A stretch of DNA of 37,179 nucleotides from Enterococcus_E cecorum_B. GTDB lineage: Bacteria > Bacillota > Bacilli > Lactobacillales > Enterococcaceae. The position numbers were made by a program, and so were the translations under genes. Every line of letters starts with the position of its first letter. The stretch's first letter is position 1. Of the stretch, positions 1-9,087 are shown in pieces. The stretch is from positions 1 through 37,179 of the forward strand of contig CAMMST010000019.1 in the NCBI GenBank assembly GCA_946499615.1, written 5' to 3'. The notes under the pieces were generated by a model. The model had not been told where the DNA came from, made no database searches, and was given only the letters and a program-made list of their open reading frames with translations.

Positions 1-34
1 TCATGTCTGACCAAGCTACCTCACATCCTTATTC

Positions 35-1405
35 TTAGCCAAAGACTTTTTTCATCGTTTCAGCCAAAGTAGAAACACCGATAACTTCAATACCCGCTGG
101 AATTTCTAAATTAGCTAAATTATTTTTAGGTACAAATACCCGTTTAAAGCCTAACTTTTGCACTTCTTTGATGCGTTGTTCGATGGCATTGACGCGTCTG
201 ATTTCCCCGGTCAAGCCAATTTCACCGATAAAACAATCCGTTGCCTGAGTGCCTTTTTCCTTGTAACTAGAGGCAATACTCACCGCAATGGCTAAATCGA
301 TTGCTGGCTCGTTTAACTTCACACCACCGGCTGCTTTTAAATAGGCATCTTGATTTTGCAATAACATTCCGGCGCGCTTTTCCAAGACCGCCATAATTAA
401 AGATACCCGATTAAAGTCTAGACCTGTCGTGGTACGCTTGGCATTTCCAAACATGGTGGGTGTAATCAAAGCTTGAATCTCCACTAATAATGGGCGCGTT
501 CCTTCCATCGTCACCACGATTGCCGAACCAGTCGCTCCTTGCAGACGTTCTTCTAAAAAGACTTGCGAAGGATTGATGACTTCATGCAGACCGTCTTCAT
601 GCATCTCGAAAATGCCGATTTCATTGGTCGAACCGAAACGATTTTTCACCGCGCGTAAAATTCTAAAGGACTGTTGGCGTTCTCCTTCAAAATATAACAC
701 GGTATCAACCATATGTTCTAACATTCTAGGACCTGCTAGTGCCCCTTCTTTTGTCACATGACCAACGATAAAAATGGCAATCTGATTACTCTTAGCAATG
801 CGCATCAACTCAGCGGTGGTTTCGCGAACCTGACTGACACTCCCTGCCACCGAAGAAATACTTGGCTGAATCATGGTTTGAATCGAATCAATAATCACAT
901 AATCAGGCGAAAGTTGTTCGATGGCTTGACGAATGGCCTCCATATCATTTTCCGCATAGACATAAAAGGACTCATGCAAGACCCCTAGACGTTCCGCACG
1001 CATCTTGATTTGCTCGGCACTTTCTTCCCCTGAGACGTACAACACTTTCCCGTGGGCTTTGGTTAGCTGCTCGGAAACCTGTAGTAACAGTGTCGACTTG
1101 CCAATACCCGGATCGCCTCCTAGTAAAATCAAGGAACCTGGCACCACGCCGCCACCTAGCACGCGATTCAACTCACCAATTTCTGTTTGGACGCGTGGTG
1201 TTTTTTTCGGCACCACTTCGGTAATTTTGGTTGGTTGGCTCTTGATCCCGGTAAACGAAACAGCTTGACGGACATCGGTGGTATTTTCGATTTTGACTTC
1301 CATCATCGAGTTCCAACTATTACAATTCGGACATTTTCCTAAATAACGTGGGGAAATATAGCCACAATGTTGACACTCAAATTGTGTTTTTGCTTTTTTT
1401 GCCAC
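35..1405 (-). CDS. radA: DNA repair protein RadA
   Basis: RecA-like ATPase that helps process branched recombination intermediates during DNA repair. The 456-residue length is normal. An N-terminal zinc finger (C11-x2-C14, C25-x2-C28) is followed by Walker A GGDPGIGKST at about residues 96-105, the RadA-specific KNRFGST motif near 255, and a C-terminal Lon-protease-like domain. It starts at GTG with AAGGTGG upstream. It lies 12 nt downstream of the dUTPase gene, so the two are probably co-transcribed. The dut-radA pair is common in enterococci and relatives. Identification is secure. Confidence 0.97.
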   Translation of the reverse strand: MAKKAKTQFECQHCGYISPRYLGKCPNCNSWNSMMEVKIENTTDVRQAVSFTGIKSQPTKITEVVPKKTPRVQTEIGELNRVLGGGVVPGSLILLGGDPGIGKSTLLLQVSEQLTKAHGKVLYVSGEESAEQIKMRAERLGVLHESFYVYAENDMEAIRQAIEQLSPDYVIIDSIQTMIQPSISSVAGSVSQVRETTAELMRIAKSNQIAIFIVGHVTKEGALAGPRMLEHMVDTVLYFEGERQQSFRILRAVKNRFGSTNEIGIFEMHEDGLHEVINPSQVFLEERLQGATGSAIVVTMEGTRPLLVEIQALITPTMFGNAKRTTTGLDFNRVSLIMAVLEKRAGMLLQNQDAYLKAAGGVKLNEPAIDLAIAVSIASSYKEKGTQATDCFIGEIGLTGEIRRVNAIEQRIKEVQKLGFKRVFVPKNNLANLEIPAGIEVIGVSTLAETMKKVFG

Positions 1406-1417
1406 TGAAATCCACCT

Positions 1418-1942
1418 TTACTCTTGATTAGAAGAACCAAATCCACCGGTGCGCGTACTCATCGTTTCATCTTGGTCGGCTTTTAAAAATGGTAGGAAAA
1501 TCCCTTGACCGATGCGTTCTCCTTTTTTGATTGTCACATCTGTCACACCAAAATTCACAAATTGAAACATGATATGGCCTTCGTTATCAGGATTGTTATA
1601 ATAATCTGCATCAATGACCCCCACCCCGTTGGCCAATAACAAAAAGCGCTTCAACGGATTGCTTGAACGATTGGCCAGTTGTAAAAATTCATCTGTTGGC
1701 ATATAAGCTTTAATCCCCGTTGGCACTAAGGTTGGTTTGAGTGTTTGTTGGGCTTTTTTAGCATCAAATAGTAAGTTTTTTATAGTCATCAAGCCAGCGC
1801 CACTTTTCCAAATGCTAGGAATCACTACATCTTCAGCCGCTTCAAAATCATAGCCAGCAGCTTGATGGGTCGCCCGGACTGGTAAATGTAGGCCTTGGTC
1901 TTGATACTTTGTGATAATTTCAAATCCTCGCTTGCTAATCGT
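1418..1942 (-). CDS. dut: dUTP diphosphatase with no canonical start codon
   Basis: Hydrolyses dUTP to dUMP and pyrophosphate, keeping uracil out of DNA. Trimeric dUTPase motifs are visible: AAGYDFEA (motif 1), GVGVIDADYYN (motif 3), RIGQGIF (motif 4) and the C-terminal RTGGFGSS (motif 5). An ATG-only reading starts at 1825 and would lose motif 1, so the gene must begin upstream. The open frame reaches a strong AAAGGAGG at about 1948-1955, and an in-frame TAA lies just before it. Between that site and motif 1 there is no ATG, GTG or TTG. The codons at good spacing are ACG (1940-1942) and ATT (1937-1939). I set the start at ACG, giving about 174 residues; ATT is equally possible. Confidence 0.88.
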   Translation of the reverse strand, partial: TISKRGFEIITKYQDQGLHLPVRATHQAAGYDFEAAEDVVIPSIWKSGAGLMTIKNLLFDAKKAQQTLKPTLVPTGIKAYMPTDEFLQLANRSSNPLKRFLLLANGVGVIDADYYNNPDNEGHIMFQFVNFGVTDVTIKKGERIGQGIFLPFLKADQDETMSTRTGGFGSSNQE

Positions 1943-2161
1943 AAGGACCTCCTTTTAAATAATCATTGAATAAGTATATTTTAACATATCGGCGGCAATT
2001 TATCGCTAAAACGCTTCTATTTTTATGGATAATTTTAAATTTGGATAAAATTGCTCAAATGAATGGCGCATTTTTGGATAAAATGACAAGGCTAGATTGC
2101 AGATTGTTTTTTGATTGGATGACGATTAAAATAGAGAAAAAGACTAAAAAGGAGGGTCAAA
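1943..2161. other. Intergenic region between divergent dut and fic
   Basis: AT-rich spacer between the dUTPase start and the Fic-like gene. It holds the dut ribosome site and the AAGGAGGG of fic near 2149. The sequence TTTGGATAAAAT-like occurs twice (about 2039 and 2073). I could not assign convincing -35/-10 pairs. Confidence 0.5.
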
Positions 2162-2853
2162 ATGAATCCAAACGACAAGCTGATAGATAAGTATCATCTT
2201 TCTTTGCACGAATCGCAATTGTTAATCAAAAATAATCTTGTCACTTGGATTTATCAGGCTGGAAAGTTTAAAAATCTAAAAGCCACTCCTTTACAAATCA
2301 AACAAATCATCAAATATAATCGGGCAAAAGATGTCGCTGTGGATGAAGTCCTCACCATCGTTCATTTAAAACGTGGCTTTGAGTATTTGCTAAAAGCGAC
2401 GGATGAACCTTTACTGGAAAAAGCAAAAAAAATAAACGCAATTGTTGCTAGTGAAGATGCCTTATTTCCGGGACGAATTCGCAATGGAGGAGTCGAGGTC
2501 AGCACATTACAAGGAAAATATATCCCTAAATTGAAAGATGAAGCAACTATCCAATCTGATTTTCAAAAATTATTAGATAGCGATTATTCTATCACCGAAA
2601 AAGCCCTACGATTATTTCTGTATATGAGCAAAAATCAAATCTTTTGGGATGGAAATAAAGATGCGCACTGATTTCAGCCAATGCGTTGATGTACAAATAT
2701 GGCGTGGGACTATTATCCATTCCTGAAGCTGATTTTATCACTTTCAATGAATATCTATCCAATTACTACCACAGCGACCAGGCTAGTCAAGAAAGACAGC
2801 TGCTTCGTTTTATGTATGATCATTGTATCTTTGGCATTGACTACCAATCTTAA
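2162..2853 (+). pseudogene. Fic-like protein, frameshifted at the Fic motif
   Basis: Fic-domain proteins usually transfer AMP or related groups to target proteins. The first frame runs from ATG 2162 (AAGGAGGG upstream) to a stop at 2671. The protein then continues in another frame through the end of the Fic fold to TAA at 2851-2853, about 229 residues in all. The break falls inside the loop NQIFWDGNK. Restoring one A in the A run after GGAAAT (about 2650-2659) gives NKRCALISANALMY and rejoins the frames. The histidine of the usual HxFxDGNxR motif is Q here, as in one Firmicutes Fic-like branch, so even the intact form may not use classical catalysis. A sequencing error in the A run cannot be excluded. 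Confidence 0.85.
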
Positions 2854-2865
2854 ACAAACGTATTT

Positions 2866-2902
2866 AGCAGATTCCTAATTGATTGGGGATCTGCTTTTTT
2901 AA
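2866..2902 (+). terminator. Terminator after fic
   Basis: Stem AGCAGATTCC pairs imperfectly with GGGATCTGCT and is followed by TTTTTT. Confidence 0.8.
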
Positions 2903-2931
2903 GTAAAAACATCACCTAACAAATGTAATAA

Positions 2932-2960
2932 TTGTCAAAAATAGCTGAAAAAGTTATACT
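2932..2960 (+). promoter_or_regulatory. Promoter of the RloA/RloB pair
   Basis: TTGTCA (2932-2937), 17-nt spacer, TATACT (2955-2960), about 45 nt before the start codon. Confidence 0.7.
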
Positions 2961-3004
2961 TGTTATATAGTTTAAGTGATTTTTTCACATGGAGGTGCAA
3001 AAAT

Positions 3005-4354
3005 ATGTTAGTTAACTTTCGCTTTACTAATTTTCTATCTGTGGATCAATTAACTGAATTTTCAATGACACCTGGGCGAGTTAAAAAGCACGAGAACCAT
3101 TTAATTCCTTTTGATCAAAGTAACAGTCTATTAAAATTTGCGGCTTTATATGGTGCGAATGCTTCAGGAAAGTCTACATTTTTTAAAGCCATTTCCTACT
3201 CTCAAAGCCTTATTATTAATGGATTAACCGATGATTTAGTGATTAGTACGAGTTATAACCGAAATAATCAAAAAAATAGAGATAAAGTCACTAATTTTGA
3301 ATATGAAATTAGTATTGATGATAAAATTTATAGTTATGGATTTTCTATACTACTCTCCAAAAGAAAATTTGTTCAAGAATGGTTATATGATATTACTAAT
3401 CAAGAAACAATAATTTATATGATTGATAAAAATCAAAAACATTATGAAATCAACCAAAATTATTTGAATATATCAGACTCATTCTATCATCGCCTACAAG
3501 TTTATTTTGAAGATAACCTATTTGATCATTCACAATTGATTTTATCTGCCTTAAATAATGGAAAAAAAGTAACAGATTTAAAAGAAGGTAAAATTTTTCA
3601 TACAGCTTATCATTGGTTTTTAAATCATTTAGAAGTGATAGGACCTGGACAAGCGGCAAAAGAAGCCATTCCAAATTTAATCATGGAAGCACAACTATAT
3701 CAAGAACAGCTTGCTAATTACCTAGCTAATAACGACACAGGTATTCAATCTTTATTCCGCGAGCCTGTTGAAGCACTAATAGGCGTACCTGCAACGATTC
3801 AAGAAAGAATTTTTGAAGAATTACGTACTAGCGATACACTAGAGAAAATATCTATTCTAAAAACAAATGCGCGCTTATTTATTATTGAGTATAAACAGAA
3901 TAATTTTTTATTCTATGAACTTAAATTTAAACACCAAAATGGGACGGTTTATAGCTTATTTGAAGAATCAGATGGTACGGTACGCTTAATAGAAATCTAT
4001 TCTGTTATTTATAATACTTCAAATAAAGTATTCGTTATAGATGAAATTGATCGAAGTCTCCATCCTTTATTAACTTATAATTTTGTCGAATCCTTTTTAA
4101 ATCAGACTAATAATAGCCAGCTAATCGTAACAACTCATGAAGATATCTTATTAAATTTACAACTATTGCGTAGGGATGAAATTTGGTTTGTTGAAAAAGA
4201 TCAGAATGGCAATAGTACGTTATATAGTTTAGAAAACTTCAAAGAGCGATTTGATAAAAATATTTTAAATGCTTATTTAGATGGTAGATATGGCGCAGTC
4301 CCTACACTGAGAAATCTATTTTCAGAAGTTAACGATACAACTAAGGAGGTCTAG
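3005..4354 (+). CDS. AAA ATPase of an AbiL/RloA-type defence pair
   Basis: Cytoplasmic SMC/OLD-like ATPase (AAA_15/AAA_21), 449 residues. The N-terminal LVNFRFTNFLSV strand, Walker A GANASGKST, Walker B VFVIDEIDRSLHP and the H-loop region VTTHE are typical. The start at 3005 is supported by GGAGG at 2991-2995; an in-frame ATG-like codon at 2960 sits on the -10 box and is rejected. Two bases separate it from the RloB gene, so they form an operon. This gene order matches RloA/RloB and lactococcal AbiL (AbiLi, AbiLii), known from restriction loci and abortive phage resistance. The defence role here is inferred from family. Confidence 0.85.
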   Translation: MLVNFRFTNFLSVDQLTEFSMTPGRVKKHENHLIPFDQSNSLLKFAALYGANASGKSTFFKAISYSQSLIINGLTDDLVISTSYNRNNQKNRDKVTNFEYEISIDDKIYSYGFSILLSKRKFVQEWLYDITNQETIIYMIDKNQKHYEINQNYLNISDSFYHRLQVYFEDNLFDHSQLILSALNNGKKVTDLKEGKIFHTAYHWFLNHLEVIGPGQAAKEAIPNLIMEAQLYQEQLANYLANNDTGIQSLFREPVEALIGVPATIQERIFEELRTSDTLEKISILKTNARLFIIEYKQNNFLFYELKFKHQNGTVYSLFEESDGTVRLIEIYSVIYNTSNKVFVIDEIDRSLHPLLTYNFVESFLNQTNNSQLIVTTHEDILLNLQLLRRDEIWFVEKDQNGNSTLYSLENFKERFDKNILNAYLDGRYGAVPTLRNLFSEVNDTTKEV

Positions 4355-4356
4355 AT

Positions 4357-5256
4357 ATGGCTGGTTATTTAATAAAGAATTCCAAAAGTATGCGACTCAC
4401 TTCCGCTAGACCATTTGAAGTAAGAAATAAAACATACCAACAGAAAGAACCTCATCGAATCTACATTATATTTTCTGAAGGTGTTGCTACAGAACAAATC
4501 TATCTTCATGAACTAAGTAAATCAAAAAGAAAAAAAGAAAATATCCAAATTTATCCCGTAAATAGATGGCGGAGTGCTATTGGGCATTCTAATCAATACC
4601 AACTAGTGTTAGATATTATCGAATACATTAATCATATTCAAAATATCAGTCCAAAAGATAAAAAGAAATTTAGAAACTACTATAATCAAATTACAAACGG
4701 ATGCGATATCATTACATTATTAAATATCAGCGAATCCATCAAAAAATTAGTAGATAAATATCCAAATATCCTTTCACACGTTGATAAAATCCAAGAGCAA
4801 CTTTTAGCAGTCGATCGTTTTATTTCGTTTGATAAAAACTACGACAAGATAATTATTTTGATAGACAGAGACCGAAAAAGCTTTACTACTGAGCAATTTC
4901 ATGAAACAATTCAGCTATGCAATAAGAATAAATTCACCTTATGCATAACCAATCCTTGTTTCGAATTCTATTTACTTTGTCACTTAAATCACTTACAAAA
5001 GATAGATCATACAAAACTAGCGATAAATGAAAAAGTCGGAAATAAAACTTATATTGAATTGTTATTAAATCAAGAAATGAAGTCTCAACTTAATTTATCT
5101 TTTCAAAAAAACAATTATGACCCTTCTTATTTTATTAATCATTTTGAAAAAGGATATAAAAATATTAGTCAATTTAGTACCAAAAACGAAGAGTTGGAAA
5201 ATCAAATTGGTAGCTCCCTATTTGATTTTATTTCAGAAGTGATTAATACTAAATAA
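4357..5256 (+). CDS. RloB family protein, defence partner
   Basis: The 299-residue protein follows the ATPase after 2 nt, with ribosome site AAGGAGG. RloB hallmarks are the early IIFSEGVATEQIYL segment, the central acidic IILIDRDRKSF motif and ITNPCFEFYLLCHL. These belong to a TOPRIM-like fold seen in the second component of AAA/RloB systems such as AbiL. The likely job is the effector, probably a nuclease, controlled by the upstream ATPase. That is inference from the pair, not visible chemistry. No restriction-modification genes adjoin the pair; it lies between fic and proBA. Confidence 0.82.
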   Translation: MAGYLIKNSKSMRLTSARPFEVRNKTYQQKEPHRIYIIFSEGVATEQIYLHELSKSKRKKENIQIYPVNRWRSAIGHSNQYQLVLDIIEYINHIQNISPKDKKKFRNYYNQITNGCDIITLLNISESIKKLVDKYPNILSHVDKIQEQLLAVDRFISFDKNYDKIIILIDRDRKSFTTEQFHETIQLCNKNKFTLCITNPCFEFYLLCHLNHLQKIDHTKLAINEKVGNKTYIELLLNQEMKSQLNLSFQKNNYDPSYFINHFEKGYKNISQFSTKNEELENQIGSSLFDFISEVINTK

Positions 5257-5261
5257 TGTAT

Positions 5262-5297
5262 GAAAAGCTCTCAAATTACTGAGGGCTTTCTTTTTTT
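5262..5297 (+). terminator. Terminator after rloB
   Basis: AAAGCTCTCA / TGAGGGCTTT hairpin followed by CTTTTTTT. Confidence 0.85.
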
Positions 5298-5317
5298 CAA
5301 CAATTTGCAAAAAATGC

Positions 5318-5346
5318 ATGACGAACGGGTGATTTTAGCGTAAAAT
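5318..5346 (+). promoter_or_regulatory. Probable proBA promoter
   Basis: ATGACG (5318-5323), 17-nt spacer, TAAAAT (5341-5346). No riboswitch or T-box is apparent in the short leader before proB. Confidence 0.55.
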
Positions 5347-5379
5347 GGATACAATCAATAATAAAGGAAAGATTACGAA

Positions 5380-6186
5380 ATGATTCGAGAAAAGTTAAAA
5401 AATAGCAAGCGAATTGTCATTAAGATAGGAACAAGTTCACTGATTTATCCAAATGGCAATATTAATTTATCTAGTATCGATGCGTTGGCCTTTGTCTTAG
5501 CTGATTTGAGCAACCAAGGAAAAGAAGTCATTCTCGTTACTTCTGGTGCGATTGGTGTCGGAATGAATCAGTTGCAGTTAAAGACGCGACCTAGCACGAT
5601 TCCTGAGCAACAAGCCGTCGCCAGTCTCGGGCAAGCCACTTTGATGAATATTTACTCCCAACGTCTCGCAAGTTATGGCAAGTTAGCTGGCCAAGTCTTA
5701 CTTACACGCGATGTGATTGAATATCCGGAAAGCCGCAAAAATGTTACCAACACCCTAGAACAACTTTTGCAGATGAAAATTATTCCGATTATCAATGAAA
5801 ATGACACCGTTTCGGTCGATGAATTAGATCACTTGACGAAATTTGGCGATAATGACCAACTGTCTGCCATCGTCGCACAATTAACTCAAGCGGACCTATT
5901 AGTGATGCTTTCAGATATTGATGGTTTTTACTCCGATAATCCAAATACCAATCCTGAAGCTACCTTACACCACCATATCAGCGAAATCACACCGGAAATC
6001 ACCCAGCAAGCCGGTGGCAAGGGCAGTCAATTTGGCACAGGCGGTATGGCAAGTAAACTCAAAGCGGCCAAGCGAATTTTAGACCATGATTTAGCCATGG
6101 TTTTAGCCAACGGAAAACAGCCGAAAATCATTTTTGACATTATTGAAGGGGCACCGATTGGAACATTATTTATGAAAAATAACTAA
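5380..6186 (+). CDS. proB: Glutamate 5-kinase
   Basis: First step of proline synthesis: ATP-dependent phosphorylation of glutamate to gamma-glutamyl phosphate. The 268-residue protein is an amino-acid-kinase domain only (VIKIGTSSL, VTSGAIGVGMNQL, INENDTVSVDEL, GGMASKLKAA). It lacks the C-terminal PUA domain found in enterobacterial ProB, as is normal in streptococci and enterococci. It precedes proA by 15 nt. No proC is present in the window. Confidence 0.97.
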   Translation: MIREKLKNSKRIVIKIGTSSLIYPNGNINLSSIDALAFVLADLSNQGKEVILVTSGAIGVGMNQLQLKTRPSTIPEQQAVASLGQATLMNIYSQRLASYGKLAGQVLLTRDVIEYPESRKNVTNTLEQLLQMKIIPIINENDTVSVDELDHLTKFGDNDQLSAIVAQLTQADLLVMLSDIDGFYSDNPNTNPEATLHHHISEITPEITQQAGGKGSQFGTGGMASKLKAAKRILDHDLAMVLANGKQPKIIFDIIEGAPIGTLFMKNN

Positions 6187-6201
6187 TGAGGAGGAGATTC
6201 G

Positions 6202-7449
6202 ATGACAGATATCAAAACGTTAGGACAAACCGCTAAAGCAAGCACCAGTCAACTCAGTCTGCTTTCGACCAAAACGAAAAATCAAATTTTAAACCAAATG
6301 GCTGAGGCACTGGAAGCAAACACCCCAAAAATTATCGCCGCGAACCAAAAAGACTTAGCCAAAGCCGATGATTACGGGATTAAAGAAACGATGAAGGACC
6401 GCTTGAGATTAGATGAAGCGCGTATTCATGAGATGGCTAACGGAATTCGCCAAGTCGCAACTTTACCCGATCCAATTGGCAATGTCGATAAAATGTGGCA
6501 AAATGCCGATGAACTCATGATTGGTGCCAAACGCGTGCCCCTAGGTGTGGTCGGCATGATTTATGAATCGCGTCCAAATGTAACAACCGATGCGGCGAGT
6601 CTGTGCTTTAAAACAGGCAATGCGGTCATCTTGCGCGGAGGGAAAGAAGCCTTCTACTCTAATCAGTTATTGGTAGAAATCATGCAAGCAGTCTTAGCCC
6701 AAAACGATATTCATCCTGGGGCGATTCAGTTTGTCGATGATATCTCTCGGGAAGTCGTACAAGAGATGATGCGCCTCAATGACTATCTAGATGTCTTAAT
6801 CCCACGTGGGGGCGCTGGTCTGATTCAAAACGTGAAAAAACATGCGACGGTCCCTGTAATTGAAACGGGCACTGGGAATAATCACGTCTACATTGATAAA
6901 GACGCGAACTTAGAAATGGCTGTTAAAATCACCATGAACGCGAAAACCCAACGTCCATCCGTATGTAATGCGATTGAAACGTTATTGGTCCACAAAGATG
7001 TTGCCTCAGAAGTCTTACCTATTTTGGAAAAAGAATTATTAGCAAAAAATGTCGAAATTCGTGCCGATCAAAAAGCCCTCGCCTACCTCACACAAGCTAG
7101 TGAAGCGACCCAATCGGATTGGGAAACTGAATTTTTGGACTATATTTTAGCCATTAAGGTAGTCGATTCTCTTGAAGAAGCAATCAGCCATATCAACCAA
7201 TACAACACCAAACACTCTGAAGCCATTGTGACTGAAAATTATAGTGCGGCTCAAAAATTCTTAAATGAAGTCGATGCTGCGGCGGTCTATGTCAATGCCT
7301 CTACCCGCTTTACAGATGGTTTTGTCTTTGGTTTTGGTGCGGAAATCGGTATCTCTACACAAAAACTTCACGCGCGAGGACCCATGGGATTAGACGCACT
7401 TACCTCAATTAAATACATCATCTACGGTCAAGGTCAAGTGAGAAATTAA
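6202..7449 (+). CDS. proA: Gamma-glutamyl phosphate reductase
   Basis: Second proline step: NADPH-dependent reduction of gamma-glutamyl phosphate to glutamate semialdehyde. At 415 residues it is full length for the aldehyde-dehydrogenase-like family. Visible signatures are GMIYESRPNVT, NAVILRGGKEA, PVIETGTGNNHVYID and the substrate-binding segment around NAKTQRPSVCNA with the catalytic Cys. The ribosome site is GAGGAGA; it is co-transcribed with proB. Confidence 0.97.
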   Translation: MTDIKTLGQTAKASTSQLSLLSTKTKNQILNQMAEALEANTPKIIAANQKDLAKADDYGIKETMKDRLRLDEARIHEMANGIRQVATLPDPIGNVDKMWQNADELMIGAKRVPLGVVGMIYESRPNVTTDAASLCFKTGNAVILRGGKEAFYSNQLLVEIMQAVLAQNDIHPGAIQFVDDISREVVQEMMRLNDYLDVLIPRGGAGLIQNVKKHATVPVIETGTGNNHVYIDKDANLEMAVKITMNAKTQRPSVCNAIETLLVHKDVASEVLPILEKELLAKNVEIRADQKALAYLTQASEATQSDWETEFLDYILAIKVVDSLEEAISHINQYNTKHSEAIVTENYSAAQKFLNEVDAAAVYVNASTRFTDGFVFGFGAEIGISTQKLHARGPMGLDALTSIKYIIYGQGQVRN

Positions 7450-7454
7450 GCAGA

Positions 7455-7494
7455 AAAAGAAGAGGATTGTCAAAATTGGCAATCCTCTTTTATG
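7455..7494. terminator. Bidirectional terminator between proA and bglA
   Basis: AAGAGGATTG / CAATCCTCTT stem flanked by A-rich and T-rich tracts, serving the two convergent genes. Confidence 0.85.
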
Positions 7495-7496
7495 TT

Positions 7497-8978
7497 TTAA
7501 TCTAAACTTTCTCCGTTTGTGGCAATGACTTGTTTATACCAGTCAAAGGAATCTTTCTTATAGCGTTTCAAACTACCATTGCCGCGGTCATCACGGTCTA
7601 CATAAACAAAGCCGTAACGTTTCTTCATTTCACCTGTGCCATTGGAAACTAAGTCAATCGCACTCCACATGGTGTAACCAAGCAAATCAACCCCATCGAT
7701 TTCCACAGCATCTTTCATGGATTTTAGATTCGCTTTGAGGTAATTGATACGATAATCATCATGTACTTTGCCATCTGGTGTTAATTCATCGCTCCAACCT
7801 AAGCCATTTTCCACAATCCATAATGGTTTATGATATCTATCCCAAAGTGTATTTAATGTCAAGCGCAGACAATAAGGATCAATTGTCCAGCCCCAAGCAT
7901 TGGTTTCTAAATAAGGATTTTTCACCCCATTCATACCTAGGTTTCCTTCTGCTTGGGCGGTATTTTCATGCGTGGTCACGACATGCGAGCCATAGCAAGA
8001 AAAACTCAAGAAGTCAGCGGGGTATTTGGCAATTAAATCATAATCTTCTGGACAATCCTCCAACACAATGCCTTCGCGCGCATATTTTTTCAAACGGTAT
8101 TCTGGATAACGTCCGCCTGTTTGCACATCGGCATAGAAAAGTTCATTTTGTTGGGCTTCCATCACTTTAATCGCGTCTTTTGGATCACAAGTATAAGTAT
8201 AAATCGCGCTACAAGCCAACATCTGACCGACTTGCATATTTGGATCGATTTCATGCGCTGCTTTTACTGCTAATGCTGAGGCCACAAATTGGTTATGAGC
8301 TCCTTGCGCACGTTTTTGAGCGGAAGTATCTAACAATCCACCTCCCATATATGGTGCATGATCCATTGCGTTGATTTCATTAAAGGTTAACCAGTATTTC
8401 ACGCGTCCTTTGAAGTGATTAAAAAGTGTTTTCGCATATTTTTCAAAAATTGGAATCATCTTTCTATCTGACCAACCATTATAACGAATCACCAAACTTA
8501 GTGGGGTTTCGTAGTGTGATAATGTCACCAGCGGCTCCATTCCCAAACGTAAGCAAGTGTCCACCACGCGATCATAAAAGGCTAGTCCGGCTTGATTGAC
8601 TTGCTCGTCATCGCCATTTGGAAAAATTCGTGACCAGTTAATAGAGAAACGATAGCATTTAAAGCCCATCTCCGCTAGTAACGCTAAGTCCTCTTCTAAG
8701 TGATGATAAAAGTCTGTTCCTGTGTGGCTTGGATAATAATAGTCATCTAAAATCGTTGGGATGGCATCTTTTGGAAATGCAAATGGTTGCCCCCAGACAA
8801 GTGGTGTCGTGCCGGTTTGGCCATCTGCTTTTTTCCAAGTGACTTGTCTAGGTGTGGTATGCGAACCGTTAGTCATTACATCAATGGCATTTAGTCCTTT
8901 CCCATCTTGGTCATAGCCGCCTTCATATTGATTTGCTGCCGTGGCCCCACCCCATAAGAAATCTTTACGTAAACCCAT
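7497..8978 (-). CDS. GH1 6-phospho-beta-glucosidase (copy 1)
   Basis: Cytoplasmic glycoside hydrolase family 1 enzyme, 493 residues, cleaving PTS-phosphorylated beta-glucosides to glucose-6-phosphate and aglycone or sugar. It begins FLWGGATAANQYEGG. The acid/base is in LTFNEIN and the nucleophile in IVENGLGW, with the KKRYGFVYVDRDD end typical of the phospho-specific clade. It is transcribed alone, divergent from the GntR regulator, from a promoter with cre and a putative GntR operator. Substrate preference (cellobiose, arbutin, salicin, gentiobiose) cannot be read from sequence. Confidence 0.93.
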   Translation of the reverse strand: MGLRKDFLWGGATAANQYEGGYDQDGKGLNAIDVMTNGSHTTPRQVTWKKADGQTGTTPLVWGQPFAFPKDAIPTILDDYYYPSHTGTDFYHHLEEDLALLAEMGFKCYRFSINWSRIFPNGDDEQVNQAGLAFYDRVVDTCLRLGMEPLVTLSHYETPLSLVIRYNGWSDRKMIPIFEKYAKTLFNHFKGRVKYWLTFNEINAMDHAPYMGGGLLDTSAQKRAQGAHNQFVASALAVKAAHEIDPNMQVGQMLACSAIYTYTCDPKDAIKVMEAQQNELFYADVQTGGRYPEYRLKKYAREGIVLEDCPEDYDLIAKYPADFLSFSCYGSHVVTTHENTAQAEGNLGMNGVKNPYLETNAWGWTIDPYCLRLTLNTLWDRYHKPLWIVENGLGWSDELTPDGKVHDDYRINYLKANLKSMKDAVEIDGVDLLGYTMWSAIDLVSNGTGEMKKRYGFVYVDRDDRGNGSLKRYKKDSFDWYKQVIATNGESLD

Positions 8979-8997
8979 CTGTGAATCACTCCGTATC

Positions 8998-9049
8998 TGT
9001 AATCGTTTTCTACTATACTATTTTACCTTTTCTTAGTTTAATAGGTCAA
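8998..9049 (-). promoter_or_regulatory. Promoter and cre site of GH1 copy 1
   Basis: On the minus strand, TTGACC (9044-9049), 18-nt spacer, TAAAAT (9020-9025). Downstream of the -10, TGTAATCGTTTTCT (8998-9011) fits the CcpA cre consensus with a mismatch at the last base, placed for roadblock repression in glucose. Confidence 0.75.
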
Positions 9050-9066
9050 GGGGTTCAATTAAATTT

Positions 9067-9078
9067 GTTGGGACAAAT
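9067..9078. promoter_or_regulatory. Putative GntR operator in the divergent region
   Basis: The minus strand reads ATTTGTCCCAAC, matching ATTTGTACCAAT found in two other promoters of this region. TTTGT-TGGG-ACAAA here is an inverted repeat. It lies between GH1 copy 1 and the GntR gene. Confidence 0.55.
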
Positions 9079-9087
9079 GTAACTTTT

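Noticed and set aside
573..1268. Plus-strand open frames across radA
   Set aside because: Shadows of a well-conserved gene on the other strand, without ribosome sites or recognisable domains.
2960..3004. Upstream start for the AAA ATPase
   Set aside because: The codon overlaps the -10 box, and GGAGG is placed for the ATG at 3005.
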